A stretch of 64,000 bases of DNA. It comes from Udeniomyces pyricola. Taxonomy: Eukaryota > Basidiomycota > Tremellomycetes > Cystofilobasidiales > Mrakiaceae. The notes below the pieces were generated by a model. That model was not told the DNA's origin. It was given only the letters and a program-made list of their open reading frames with translations, and searched no databases. A program made the translations under genes and the position numbers. Position 1 is the stretch's first letter. Each line of letters begins with the position of its first letter. The stretch is taken from assembly GCA_039545295.1 (NCBI GenBank), contig BCIK01000003.1, forward strand, positions 558,001 through 622,000, in the 5' to 3' direction. Below, piece by piece: positions 1-11,892 of this stretch.

Positions 1-1763
1 TGTTTATCTTTCGCGGATGCTGGTTGATGCTGATAAAGATGCTTGAGTTAGTGTGACCGAGCCAGGAGCTGGATCGGACGTTGCTGGTATCAGAACCAAG
101 GCTGAAAAGGTTGACGGAGGATGGAGGCTCAATGGATCAAAGATGTATGTGCGCTGTTTGATTATTTTGCTTTGATTGTTTATTTCATCTTCATGAAGAT
201 GAATTCAATGAGGACTCATCATGCTCTTCTGCTCTCCATATGTTGCGTCTCCTCATGGTCGCCCATCGTACTTGTTATCCTTCGTGAACAGGTGGATCAC
301 CAACGGAGGTGCGGCTTCATGGTTCTTTGTCTTGGCCAAGACTGACACAAGTGTCACGCCTACCAAAGGCATGAGTGGCTTTATTGTCGAAGCAAAATCA
401 GAAGGTGTTGAGATTGGCAAGAAAGAGCTCAACATGGGTTCGTACCTTTTCGTGCTTCTGCCCAATGCCCTAGCTCGAGATGTAAACATAGTGCTCATCC
501 GCCTGTCCAAACTCGTTTTTCTGTCTGGATAAATCGTACAGGCCAGAAATGCTCGGATACGCGTATGGTTTCATTCACGGACGTTTTCATTCCAGAGGAA
601 AACGTATGTTTGATGCAAACAAAAGGAGCCGCTCACTGTATGACAGACCGTCATTGATTGGAGAACTATGGCTTGATCCGTCCGATGCAGATTCTCGGCG
701 TACCCGGGCAAGGATTCAAGACGGCGATGGGTGCATTCGACATCACCAGGCCGCTGGTTGCTGGTTAGCTATTTCTCATCTCCGTCTTGATTGCTCCGTC
801 AACCGATTCATACTAAACTCATGGTATCTTGACCTAACGTACCAGCTGCCGCTGTGGGATTGGCCCAAAGAGCGCTGGAAGAGGCAACCAAGTACGCTCA
901 AACCCGGAAGGTCCGTTGGCGTTGTTATTGCTTGACCTTCGCTTGCATATTCCAATCATCTGACTCATCAGTGACAACACACGCCTTACAGACTATGGGG
1001 AAGCCCATCATTGAACATCAGGCTATTTCGTTCATGCTGGCCGACATGGCAATGGTATGTTGTTCCCAAAAAGGCTCAAAGAAAAAAAAAACCACCTACA
1101 AGACACTTAGTAGTTTTTGAAAATCACAACGCACCTGTTCTGACGAACATCATGGCTTGTTTCCTCCATTGCCTCTGCAATCTTTAGGCAGTTGAAGCGT
1201 CCCGAAACCTTGTCTGGAAAGCAGCTTGGACCAAGGATAGTGGAGGTCGAAACAGTCAGTCAAGACTACACCATGACGTTTGCGTCTCGCTATGGCTTGG
1301 GTTACAGCGATAGCTGATGACGTCACTTCCTGTCCTTCTCCGCAGCTTTTTACTCCTCGATGGCTAAAGCGATGGCTTCCAAAGCCGCCGTCGACAACGC
1401 CAACAGCGCGGTTCAGATTTACGGAGGTGCAGGGTTCAACAACGATTACCCTGTTGAGAAGCTTTACGTACGTTGACCTAGGTCACGCGCTGTCAGCAAG
1501 GCAATGATGTGCTTCGAGGCGCTGATCACTGTTACATTTGGTGCTGCTCATAGCGGGACGCCAAGATTTTCGAGCTCTACGAGGGAACTTCACAAATCCA
1601 GAGGAGTGAGTTTGCCAGTCGATTTGATTCAGGGCTGTCGCGAAAGAGAGTCCATTTTCAGATCTCGGGTTCTGATTCTGATCCTGATCGGTCGACTGAT
1701 TGATCCAAATCCGATTTGACAGTGATTATCTCGAGACAACTCCCGAGTCTCTACCCTGCTTGA
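1..1763 (+). CDS. Medium-chain acyl-CoA dehydrogenase, 3' part (5' end outside window)
   Basis: Flavoprotein that catalyses the first, FAD-dependent step of fatty acid beta-oxidation, probably in mitochondria. The first exon seen begins near 52 with the acyl-CoA dehydrogenase signature [12 protein letters not shown]. Later exons give ITNGG (292-437), a stretch reading [20 protein letters not shown] (542-603), [18 protein letters not shown] (691-763), [18 protein letters not shown] (846-910), [14 protein letters not shown] (992-1054), a segment at 1188-1254, QIYGGAGFN (1346-1467) and [11 protein letters not shown] (1554-1605). The glutamate in YEGT is at the catalytic-base position of the medium-chain type. 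The last exon, 1723-1763, ends in a TGA. Order and sequence fit the medium-chain (ACADM-like) subfamily better than short-chain or isovaleryl types; the subfamily call is by recall, not by search. The N-terminal region lies beyond the left edge. Confidence 0.9.
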
Positions 1764-2042
1764 TCGTTCTGCCTCACATGATTGCGCGTACTTGGCTCCT
1801 CCATGTTCTTCTATGACCAAGGAGAACATAGTTTGCTTGGTTGCGGTTCCCCCTTGTTATGTCCTCTTTGCTCCAAGATCAATGTTTTTATGCTTACTCA
1901 CCGAGAATGGATTCACGCTGTGACGTACACCAGATTCTCATCAGCGCATTGCTGAATTAGCGAAAACGATCCCACAAAAAATTCTGTGACTGGACGACGA
2001 GATATATATATATATATATATGCATATAAATTATCTAATTGG

Positions 2043-3224
2043 TTACATCTCCATCGGGACAGCAGAAGCTTCCTCGGTTTGGCTCTCGCCCAAGAAGGAA
2101 ACCTCGACGGATCGACGTATGTTGGCGAGCGTCTCGGTTGCGGCGCCGAGAGAGAGGGACATAGCAGTGTCGATCTGGCAGACAGCAACGACAAGGAAAG
2201 AGAAAGAAAAAAGAAACACGGCTCCGTCAGCTTTGTGAAGATCATCCGAGAAAGCAAGAGAAACCGAACGAAGGGAAGGAAAGGAAAGGATGTTCTTTTT
2301 TAAAAAAAAACAAAAATAAATAAATAAAAATTCGAACCTCTTCGACTTGGAACTCTCCCATCGCTTCGAACCAAACGACTTCCTTGCCCTTTTTCCCTCC
2401 TGCATCGTCAACGCTGACGCCGAGGCCTGCACCGAAACCCCATCCGATACCCCACACTGCCCTCGCTTCTCTCTCTTCCTCAAAGCTCGGATCGACGACC
2501 CAGTTCCCTGATTTGGAGACAGCGACGGAGGCTCCGATAGCGAGGCCGCGCATGGCGATCGAAGAGGCGGACATGACGGACAACGAGGCCGCTGTCAAGG
2601 CGAGCGATTTGGAAGTCATTGGGATTTCCGGGAGACGGGAGGAAGGTGGAGGAGGCGAGGAGGATGAGTCGGTGCCTTCTTCGAGGATGGAAGGGGTGGG
2701 AGGGGGAAGCAGAGGGAGAGGAGGTGCTGAGAGGGATTGAAGTGTTAGGAGCAGTAGGGACCGAGGGTGGGATTGCAAGAGGAGAAGGGGGGAGAGGGAA
2801 GAGTGCAGGGTTTGGGACAGGGCTTTTGAGGAAATGCCTAAGAGATGGAAACGAGGTTGGAACGTAGAGAAAGGATTGATGACAAGAACCAGATTCCATA
2901 TGGGGTAGATAAGATTGTGAGGAAAGGGGGGAAAGATAGGCAGGAAAGCAGAACGTCTACGGGTCAGCCTTTCTTTTGCTTCAGGGTCGTGCCCTCTTCT
3001 TTTGGCGCGTCAGTAGAGAACCATGAAGGTGGTTACTCGCCTGCAGTAGAATCCAGAGGTCGGTGAGAAACCTCGAGTGTTGCTCGGTCGAGGAGCTCAT
3101 CTCGTATGCGAACTTCGATAGGACCAGAGAAGGAGGCTAGAAGCGTCGTTGGGCCTGAACGAAATGAAGGAGGATATTCGGGAGCAGCGGCAGAGAGAGG
3201 TAGTAGACGAGAGTAATCGTGCAT
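2043..3224 (-). CDS. RRP46: Exosome complex subunit Rrp46 (RNase PH-like)
   Basis: Structural subunit of the six-member RNase PH-like ring of the RNA exosome, which processes and degrades RNA from its 3' end. Exons, in coding order: 3224-3037, 2998-2961, 2837-2338, 2174-2043; these keep phase and give 285 residues. Exon 1 carries LLASFSGPIEVRIRDEL and ATLEVSHRPL, the Rrp46 'SVTGPIE...EL...ALEIIVRP' block. Exon 3 has KALSQTLHSSLSPLLLLQ and HPRS, followed by a segment SLALTAASLSVMSASSIAMR that matches the NAA/LAL-DAG helix, then WVVDPSFEEE. Exon 4 has MSLSLGAATETLANIRRSV. Fungal Rrp46 members lack phosphorolytic residues, so it is probably non-catalytic. The exact start of exon 2 (2998 or 2995) and the weak donor GTTCGA after exon 3 are inferred. 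An upstream exon with a longer N-terminus cannot be excluded. Confidence 0.8.
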
Positions 3225-4195
3225 TCATGGAGGATTAGCTCGAGAGGCATATACCAAGACCTACATTGCTATCGAACAGAATGCCTGTCGAGTCGTGTCA
3301 AGGGCGAACCAAACTAACCCATGGAGACGCGAGCTGATCCATCGGCTCGTGGAAGTGTGTTGAGTTTGACGGTGAGCGCACGTTGCTGGGTGGAAGATCG
3401 ACCGTCAGAACGAGAAGAGGGCTGGGAAGAGATATCCATGGTGAGAGGTTGGACCGAGGGTCTAGTCGAGCGTCAGCCGATGGTCGGAAGGGAGTACGAC
3501 GAAGGATGTTGAAGAAGCGTGGCGGTAGAGGGGAACGCCGACTGACGACTGCATTTGCTCGACCTCGCCCGACCGATTTTGGGTTCCTTTGGGCGCCCTC
3601 GAATCCAAGCGAAAGACGCGAGACGACAGTACTAGTGTCGGCTTCAGCTGCGAGTCTGACATCATACAGGTCAGTCAGTAACCGTTGAAAACACGCTTGC
3701 ACGTCTACCGTCGACAGGTTTTGCAGGCCACATAGTGTATTGATATATGCCATATTTAATATGTCAGCTTTAAGCCGACAGTATGATAGACCGAAGATGA
3801 ACGGATGACTAGGATATATATATATTATACAACCACGGCGTAACCTAGCTTGCACTGGCCGTTACGGGTTGCGGAAGGCAGCAAATAAAATTTGAAGGTG
3901 GAAGCTAATCGATCGAGACGCGTTCGTCTGCCGTTTGTTTACGCGACGATAGGTGACGGTGCGCGCGGACGATTGAAAGCTTGAAGCTTGAAATCCGTGG
4001 GAAGTCGAAACGAAGAACGCCGGCCGCTTTGGCGAGTGTTGTTTCTTTCCTTCCCCCTTCGTTCTTCTCCCTCAAAACCTTCTCAGTCGAATCCACGCTC
4101 TTTTCTCTCCTGCTTAGTCTTGGCTCCTCCTCCTCTTCTTATTTCTTCCCAATCTTCGCCACCGACCTCCTCTCCGTCCTCCTCCGTCTCTCAAC
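3225..4195. other. Divergent intergenic region between RRP46 and the glutaredoxin-like gene
   Basis: This stretch separates two genes read outward in opposite directions and must hold both promoters. From about 4040 to 4195 the plus strand is strongly pyrimidine-rich (many TCC/CTC/TTC triplets), as expected for the leader of the gene starting at 4196. Between 3298 and 3855 the minus strand stays open for 185 codons, but I see no recognisable domain there. There is an AT-rich spot near 3810-3830. No RNA gene is recognised. Confidence 0.5.
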
Positions 4196-5717
4196 ATGGT
4201 CAAGCACCGTCCAGAAGACCTCCGCCTGCCCGAGCCTGTCGTCGGCACCCGTCGCGGTTCATCAGCAGACCCTCGGCATTCTCCTCCCCCCACGCCAGCT
4301 TGGTCCAATGGATCTCCATCACCTTACTCTCCTTACTTTCCCGACCAAAAGCAGCAGCAGTACTACCATCTCTCCCAATCCAGCTCTCCCACCCACCTCA
4401 CCCCGCCCTCCACTCCGAGCTACGAGCAGATCAGTCGCATCGGCAGCCCAACGTCTATGAGTCCTGATGCTCACGCCGATGTCCGGCTCCTCGTTCCGCC
4501 CCAACACCCGATACATCTCCAACAGCGACGCAAGAGCAGCAATCCACTCGTCTTTGTTCGAAGGAGGTCGAAAAAGAGTCTTTTCTTGGTCTTTGCACTC
4601 ATCGTCATCGGTTGGTTCTTCCTCACGTCGACGGACGCGGATCCTCAGAGTGGTCGTCAGAGGTCGACCGGTTCCCTCGTGGCTGCTTCTGATGCTGCTC
4701 ATCCGGTCCGAGGTGCGATGGAAGGCGAGCAATCCAAGCCGATGTTTGCTATGGCTAAGCAACGGCTGTGGACGGGTATCAAAGGAAAGGACAATGTCAA
4801 GCATGATGGTAAGGCTCGGTTCTTTACGTTGTCGAGGGTCGTAGATCGTGGCTTACCTGTAGCCNCCCCCCCCCCCCTACTTCTCCTCCTCCTCCTCCCC
4901 CGCCCCTTCCTCGGCTCTCGTCCCTGACCCACTTTCATCAACCCTCATGCGTACTCCTCCTAGCCCTTAAGCCTCTTGATCGATCCGACTCAAAACTCTA
5001 TGCTCAAGTTCAAATCCCCATTCCCCCTCCAAGTCCCGCAGTCGGATTCAGCACCTCAAGTCAGGAGCTTGCTGCTCTATTGCTTTTCCTTGCTGCCCCA
5101 GATCTTCACGCTTTGCCTCTCGACCTCGACCCCTCGCAACCACTTCCTCCGGATTCGGTCTTGGAAGAAGCTCTCCCGATCGATTCTGAAGAGCGTGAGG
5201 CAATGATGGCCAAGATTGAGCAGGAATGTTGGTCGATGTTCCCCGTCGTAATTGTGGGCAAAGCTGGCGAGGTGTGGACGAGGGAGAGCCGAGAAATCCT
5301 CGGCCGAGAGGAGTACTTTGGCAAGCGAAGAGACGGATTGGGAGAGTTTTACGTCGACAAACGAGGTGAGATATGTTTCTCAATCATGCCGAGAAACCAA
5401 TATGCTTACTGATCGTGTCTCTGCCTATGTTCGACTCAGCCGACTCGGAGATTCTTCAACCTTTCATTCACCGTCTCCTTGCTTCGGCTCCTGCAATGAG
5501 CGCTATGTCCTCCGTCACCCTCCCTCAAATCCTCGTGGCCGGTACTCGAATCGGCTCCTTTGACGAGCTCAAAGCACTCCACGATTCGAATCAACTTGGA
5601 CCGATGCTCCGAAGCTCGGGTGCGCACATTGGCGAGGATCTGAAGAAGAGGCTGGACAAGGAGCGCTTGATTCTGAAGGGTCATGGAAAGCTGAAGGCGA
5701 GGAACAATCAACATTAA
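4196..5717 (+). CDS. Golgi-type glutaredoxin-fold membrane protein lacking the active-site cysteine
   Basis: Three exons (4196-4808, 4964-5365, 5440-5717) give 430 residues. Residues 1-125 are Ser/Pro/Gln-rich and probably disordered and cytosolic. After the basic stretch RRRSKK comes one membrane segment, LFLVFALIVIGWFFLTS (about 129-145), giving a type II topology like yeast Grx6/Grx7 of the early secretory pathway. The luminal part contains a glutaredoxin-like domain: FPVVIVGK, then later SSVTLPQILVAG with the conserved cis-proline in TLP, and IGSFDELKALHDSNQLGPML at the glutathione-binding end. Where Grx6 has the cysteine motif (K-S-T-C-S-Y-S) this protein reads K-A-G-E-V-W-T, so the nucleophilic cysteine is absent and a redox role by the normal mechanism is unlikely. 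Intron 1 contains an unresolved base in a C run (4865), outside coding sequence. The family assignment rests on topology plus the C-terminal half of the domain. Confidence 0.72.
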
Positions 5718-7250
5718 AACAGGAGTAACATACTCTCGGTCACCTTGACGCCTTTCTGTCCTTCCGCAATGATCTTTGATTGCCTTTCATCCTACTTGCT
5801 CTATCCTCTTCTTGTTCCCTCATGGTTCTCTCGCTCTCCCCTTTATGTCATCGCCTAGATCGGCTCCTACTCCATGTATCACTCCGCATCTCCGCCCAAT
5901 CATTCGGCCTCATTCACTTGCACACTCCACTCCGCGCTAGCTCGCTGCTCACCATCTCTTATACACGTTTCCTCTTTTAGCTATTCGTATCAATCCCTCC
6001 TTCCTCCTTCAGTGTTTTCTTGTCATCTTATCTATCTCTCGAATTAGTCATACCTCCCTCATCTTCGCGTTCCCTCATCTCCTTTTTTTTTGCATCTGGC
6101 TATGCTTCATGTCGTCTCGGCGTCGGTCGCGTAGCAATCCTACGTTGCTTGCCTCCAGGTGGGGCTGGCCGACGCGCGCGCTTTATATAATCTGTTGATT
6201 CAAAGCTTTGTCGTTTCGAACTAGGTACGAGCTTCATGAGGCGTAACGAAGAAAGCCAACTGCATCTTGGTGTGACTGGATGAGTGACGTGCAGTGACCG
6301 GAAATTCCAATAGTGCGCATAGACTACAGCAGCAATGGCGCAAAGTCGTTGGCCTATAGATCATACACATGATGTACTATCGTACGTTGGCCGCTCGATC
6401 ATCTTGACTCAAACATCCACCCCCCAGCGCCCTATCGACGCCGGCCGACATGACATTCGCCTGCAACAATGGCTGCTAATAGCCGAGCCAAAACGCTATC
6501 TTGCTTGATGGTCTGATGACTGATCATCTAACTTCCTACGGACGACACATGAGTCGAATGTTGATCGATGATCATCGATCGGACTTGTTATCGGCCGGTT
6601 CGCCGCCCGCTTGCGTTCAGCCCGGCAAGGATCAGAGAGGAATTATCATGGGCGCCCGATTTGACGCGGTCGACTCGCCGGCCACTTATGCAGAGCGCGC
6701 GGAGCAACATCATCTCAAAGTAATCGCCAACGACTCGTCGTTCAGCCCTAGCATATATACACTGACGCTTGCTGACGGCTTCAGGTATATCATCACTTTC
6801 AGCTTCCTGTTCTGACCATAATAACTCACAACCCACTTGTGTATGACTGGTATGGTTGATATCGACTGTACAGACAGGGTTTCCTTATCCCAACTAATCC
6901 TCCGATCCACATGCATCGACATATTATGCTTCGGAGGAGTGTCGCTAGGCGCCACCCGAAGGGCGACAAGCAGCACTGCTTTTCCACATACCATACTGCA
7001 CTGATCATCATTGGAAAATACTTGATCAAACAGATCCGAACCACGTTCAGGAAACTAAGGACGTCGGCGGCTAGCCGGTCAGGGCTGGCGGCGTTTTTCT
7101 CCTATCTGTTCCAATCCTTATCAACGACATGACGCTCAAGGCCGTCAGCGATTATGCCTCAGTCTGTATCCGGCTTTGTGCTCGCTTGGTTTTCTGTCTA
7201 TTCGTTTTCTTCACGTTCGTCTGTGTAACCATCAAGATCGCCTCCAAGAG
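5718..7250. other. Intergenic region, no supported gene
   Basis: The first 380 bases (5718-6100) are pyrimidine-rich on the plus strand and look like the 3' untranslated region of the preceding gene. A TATA-like TTTATATAAT lies at about 6181, roughly 1.07 kb before the next start codon, too far to be assigned to it with confidence. Short open frames at 6501-6815 (+) and 6588-6836 (-) show no domain. No tRNA-like T-loop was seen. Confidence 0.4.
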
Positions 7251-10200
7251 ATGCACATCACACCCCTCGTCACAACTCTCGCCTTCTTAGCAGCAGCCGG
7301 CTCGACGCTGGCAGCTCCCTCACCCAAGGTCAACCGAGTGAGTTGTCAAGGCATTATCTATCGTGTTTGCAGTGGAATCAAGTTAACATCTTCACTGACA
7401 CGATCGATGATCTTGGTGGTTGATCTCTTTCTTCATGCTCCAGGTCAAGTGGCCCAAGTATGCCAAAGCTCGACAGCCTCGTTCGCTCGTCGACCGTTCA
7501 GATTCCTCGACCTCTCTCCCTATCCTCAACGACACTACTGCTAGCATCCCCACTGCTCCCATCGTCAAACCATCAAAATCCAACATCTTTGCCTCGCTCA
7601 CGAACGACGAAGCAGCGTCTGTCATCAGCTTCCTTCACAATCAGACCGAGCTGAATCTCACAGCTAACGCGGACGCTGGTGAATGGGACAATGCCATCAC
7701 CGTCTTGGACCTGATCGCACCAAACAAAAGCATCGCGCTAAGCTACTTGGATGGGGATGCAGAGGAGCCAGCGAGATATGCCAAGGCTGTCGTTATGTTT
7801 GGCGCAAGCGAGGTGAGTCTGGTCACTTATACTTGCTTGGAGAGAGAGGGAGAAGCAGGAATATATCTGATCTCCTTCTCATCTCAACTCACAGGAACCT
7901 TGGCTTCAAGACTTCATCGTCGGTCCTCTGCCAATCTCCAATGAGACGACGTATTCCGATTTCTCCTATGCTACAACCGCTGGCAGCTCTAAGATCCGCA
8001 ACTACGACGCTGATGAGTCCAAGGTTATCGAGTGGAACGTGAGTTGAACGGATTAGAAGAATTCTCTTCTCTTCTATTCTTGTTGTGATCAAAGTCAGCT
8101 TGCAGTACTCATCAGCTTTGCATCGGGTTCTTGCAGATCAACGTCACCTCCACCGTCGCCGACATTGTCTTGGATTTGCTCAATGCTGTCAGTTCAAAAT
8201 CCATTCCCAACCTCTGGCTCTTGCCAAACACCCGGAGACGATAGTGCTCACTCCACCTTCATGTGTATCACGAATCAGACGTTTACCGGAGAAGACACCG
8301 ATGAGCTAGACGTGTGGGGCATCGATCCTCTCTGGCGCGAGACTGGGGAGGATGGATCGGAGCGCATTATCAGCTGGGTTGGATTTTGGAGGTAGGCTAG
8401 AGTCGTTTCTTGTACCTACTTTGCTCGGTGACCTCATGTGTGACCTCACGATAGCTCAAATTTGATTGAATCGTCTTCATTCTCTCGGCAGAATCCCGAG
8501 TGGTAATATCAGCATCTTTGACGGCGAGACCCTCCTCCCTCAAGGCCTTTACTTCAAGACGGACCGCACTGGCCGAGACCCGTCCAAGTGGAAGCTCAAG
8601 GGATGGCTTTACGGTGGCATCTTCTACTCAACCACCGACGAGTTCCGAGCCGCTTGGGAGTCCTCCGATTTTGAGAAACACCCCATCAACTACCCAGGAG
8701 AGTGGATCGGAACGGACAGGATGCTTGACGAGGATGATTCATCAGACACAGGGTTCCAGGAGGACAACTACCCTCCTCCCATGTCTATCCAGCCTGAGGG
8801 CCAGAGGTTTTCCGTGGATGATGACTCCAAGTAGTGAGTTTGGACTTCTTGATCGAAACTCACATGATCCATAAGGAACCTCTTACCATATAGTCGAGTT
8901 GTTGATATTTTGGCTGACCTTTTTTCTTTGTGGTCAATCTCTCTTGTTCGCAGCGTGGAGTGGATGGACTTTTCTTTCTACATCACTTTTACTCGGGACA
9001 CTGGAATGAGACTCTACGACATCAAGTACAAGGTGCGCCAACTACAGTCGAGCCACCGTATTCAGACCCACATAAGATGTTTTGGCAGTGCACTGACACC
9101 CTACTTGTGGCTCTCCTCGTCGATCCTCATCACATCATCAGGGAGAGCGAATCATTTACGAGCTTGGACTTCAGGTAAGTCTTGATTCAAGCTCAGAAGA
9201 GTTCTTCAGTCCGAAGCTTACCACTGTTCCTTCCCATGGAAATTTAGGAAGCACTGGCTACGTATGCAGGTGCCGACCCCCTGCAGTCGGGAACCGCCTA
9301 CATCGACTCATTCTAGTTCGTCGACATCTCCTTCCTTTGCTTGCTTCCCTTCTTTTACACCTTTGACGTATCGCTCCTTTCTACGCCACTCACGGACGCT
9401 GACTGCTCAACTCTCCTCACACTCCTGGTCCAACCTGCAGTGGCTTTGGCCCTTATGCCTTCGAACTGGTTGACGGCTACGACTGCCCCTCTTATTCCCA
9501 CTACCTCAACACCACTTTCCACGCCTCTGAGCTCTCCAAGACTCACCGAAACGGAATTTGTATCTACGAGTCCGACGCTCTGTACCCGATCCAACGCCAC
9601 TCGTCCATGAATTACGTCGCAGTCACCAAGAACATCGTGCTCTCCGTCAAGAGTGTCTCCACGGTCGGCAACTATGTCAGTCGTTGCTTATGCGTATATG
9701 TGTCCCACATCGAGATGCTTGCTGTTAGATGCTGACAAGAGTATTGTTCTGGGCGTATGTTTACTCTTTAGGATTACTCGTTCACGTACAACTTTGCCCT
9801 CGATGGTTCGATCGAGGTCGTCGTCATGGCTTCAGGTTACATTCAGTCCGCCGCGGTCTTTGGAAACCAGGTAACTACTACCTCACGGGTCCCGAATTGA
9901 GGCCATGAATCTTCCTCTCCTGTCGACCATGATGAAGCTGACATACGGTGTCTACTCGCCCAATTATGCTATTTCTTTAGGAATACGGCTACCAAATCCA
10001 TGACGCACTCAGTGGATCGATGCATGGTATGAACTCTTCAACCCCTGACCTTCATGCTTCGAGACGACGACTACAACGACTAGGTACTTACGTATGGTGA
10101 CCTCATGTTGCGCTCTCAGATCACATTCTTACTTTCAAGGCCGACATCGATATCCACGGAACCAACAACACCCTCGTGCAGCATGCCCTCCGACCCCACA

Positions 10201-11412
10201 CTGTCAAGTACCCTTGGTCCAACAGCACGCGCAACACTATGAAGCTCGAGCGATCGGTCATCGAGAACGAAGACCAGGGCAAGCTGAACTGGTCTGACAG
10301 TCCCTCAACCATGACGATGATTGTCAACAACGATACTCTCAACAAGTATGGTGAGGCACCGGGATACCGCATCATGCCTTCGCGAGGTGGAGGAATGCAC
10401 ATGGTGAGGATCCTTTCCACTCGATTTACGTTGTTTTTGTTTCAGCAGGTGTATATGTTCATAACATACCCTTGGTGATTGTCGTGGCTGACCACATCTA
10501 AGTTGTGTGTTTTTTTTTCTTTGGTTGTGCCTAATCTGTGATGCGTCTACAGACCATCCAAAATTCGTCGAACCTCCTCAACTCGTGCTCGTTCGCGTCG
10601 CATGACTTCTACGTCACCAAGCACCAAGACACCGAGCTTTACGCATCCCATGCCAAGTAAGGCTATCCCCTTTGTTCATTCTTCTTTCACCACATAGTAT
10701 ATCTGTACCTACCTAAAACGTTTTGCTGACGTCTCATTCGCTAAATTGTCGGATCATTCAGCAACGCGTACGACCCGGGCCACCCCATTGTGGAGTTTGA
10801 TAAATACTTCAACGGCGAGTCCCTCGTACAGGAGGACCTCGTTCTTTGGCTCGGGATCGGAATGAACCATGTGCCACACAGTAAGCATCGTTTTCTCCCA
10901 TCTCCAGAGCCAAGGTGTTGATCATCAGACTGATCAAGCTGTCACTGACCTCGTTCGATCATTCCATTTTTGATCCTCCTTTGTTCAGCTGGTGACTTGC
11001 CCAACACCGTCATGACGACCGCTCAGAGTTCGTTCATCATTGCTCCCCATAACTATCTCCTTAACGACCCTTCACGAGCGTCTCGCCAGCAAGTCCGAAT
11101 CGACTACTCTTCCGAGGCCGGCGTGAGTGACATCAAGACGTTTGGGGGTGCCCAAGCTTCCGGTCTCTTCAACTTGGTAAGTTTGTCGATGTTGTTCTTG
11201 GAAATTGGATGGAGCAAGACGCAAACAGAGAGAGCAGAGATCAGAGCTAATTCGAAGTTTTCTTTTTCTTCTCTTCTGCTCTCTCTCTCTCTTCGTTGCG
11301 TTCCTCCCTGCAGACGACTATGCAATCAGACTTTGCCAGTTACTCGGGCGATGTCGCCACTCGCAAGTTCCCTTACGATCCTCTCAACCCCTTCAACGAT
11401 ACCGAAAGCATC

Positions 11413-11418
<6 letters not shown>
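7251..11418 (+). CDS. Secreted copper amine oxidase (primary-amine oxidase, topaquinone enzyme)
   Basis: Oxidises primary amines to aldehydes with release of hydrogen peroxide and ammonia. Seventeen exons keep phase and give 836 residues: 7251-7337, 7444-7812, 7895-8038, 8137-8191, 8238-8391, 8492-8833, 8954-9032, 9142-9174, 9248-9315, 9441-9675, 9772-9870, 9981-10026, 10120-10403, 10553-10656, 10762-10880, 10989-11176, 11314-11418. Exon 1 encodes a signal peptide (TPLVTTLAFLAAAGSTLAA). The topaquinone site is N-Y-D in VGNYDYSFTYNF; the tyrosine ends exon 10 and the aspartate begins exon 11. Copper ligands are the two histidines of MHDHILTFKADIDIHG and a later one in NHVPHTGDLPNT. YIDSFYGFGPYAFELV matches the catalytic-base region. 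The 46-nt intron at 8192-8237 is inferred from phase and has an unusual donor (GTTCAA). Several N-x-S/T sites fit secretion. The last codon runs directly into a 35-base A tract. Confidence 0.92.

Positions 11419-11451
<33 letters not shown>
11417..11451 (+). repeat. 35-base genomic A homopolymer starting in the stop codon
   Basis: The stop codon TAA of the amine oxidase gene (11416-11418) supplies the first two A residues of an uninterrupted run of 35. It looks like a poly(A) tail but sits in genomic sequence after a gene that keeps all its introns. Confidence 0.95.
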
Positions 11452-11453
<2 letters not shown>

Positions 11454-11892
11454 ATCCGTCATGGTGATGAATCTCTGTTCCCTATTTGTAGATGCTCAGC
11501 TTAGAACTTCCCTGCTCCTCCACCCCCTGTCCTTCACACCCTGGGAAAACTTCCTTTTTGTATTGAATTGTCTTGGTCCATTTTCATTCAAGTGCCTATG
11601 CATCATGTTTTATCATTTGCTCCTATGCGAAGCTTTCTCTGCAACTGCGCCGGCGCTCTCGCGTAAGACGCACGAACCCAAATATTCTCTCACATCAACC
11701 AACTCAGAAAGGAGAAGAAGGAAATAAAAGAGAAAAAAAAATAGAGAGAAAGAGAGAGAAAGATGACTAGTACAAACCGTATCACACAAAGAAGGATCGT
11801 GATTCCTGCAAGGGGGTTTCCAATCGTTCTGTCTGGATAACAGGACTATCATTCCATTGCATTACGTTCTAACTCTACTCTAAGATCTATTC
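11452..11892. other. Convergent intergenic region, amine oxidase / SER1
   Basis: Both flanking genes end here. A purine-rich block on the plus strand (about 11706-11764, repeated GAGA/GAAA) corresponds to a pyrimidine-rich stretch in the sense of the minus gene. No gene is seen. Confidence 0.4.

Noticed and set aside
3298..3855. 185-codon open frame on the minus strand between RRP46 and the glutaredoxin-like gene
   Set aside because: The translation has no recognisable domain and shifts from hydrophobic to Arg/Ser/Pro-rich text. It may overlap promoter sequence of the divergent genes.
6501..6836. Overlapping small frames on both strands in the 5718-7250 gap
   Set aside because: No domain, no splice-site context and no codon pattern like the neighbouring genes.
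7251..11451. Amine oxidase as a retrocopy because of the terminal A run
   Set aside because: Sixteen introns are still present, so the gene was not reverse-transcribed as a whole.
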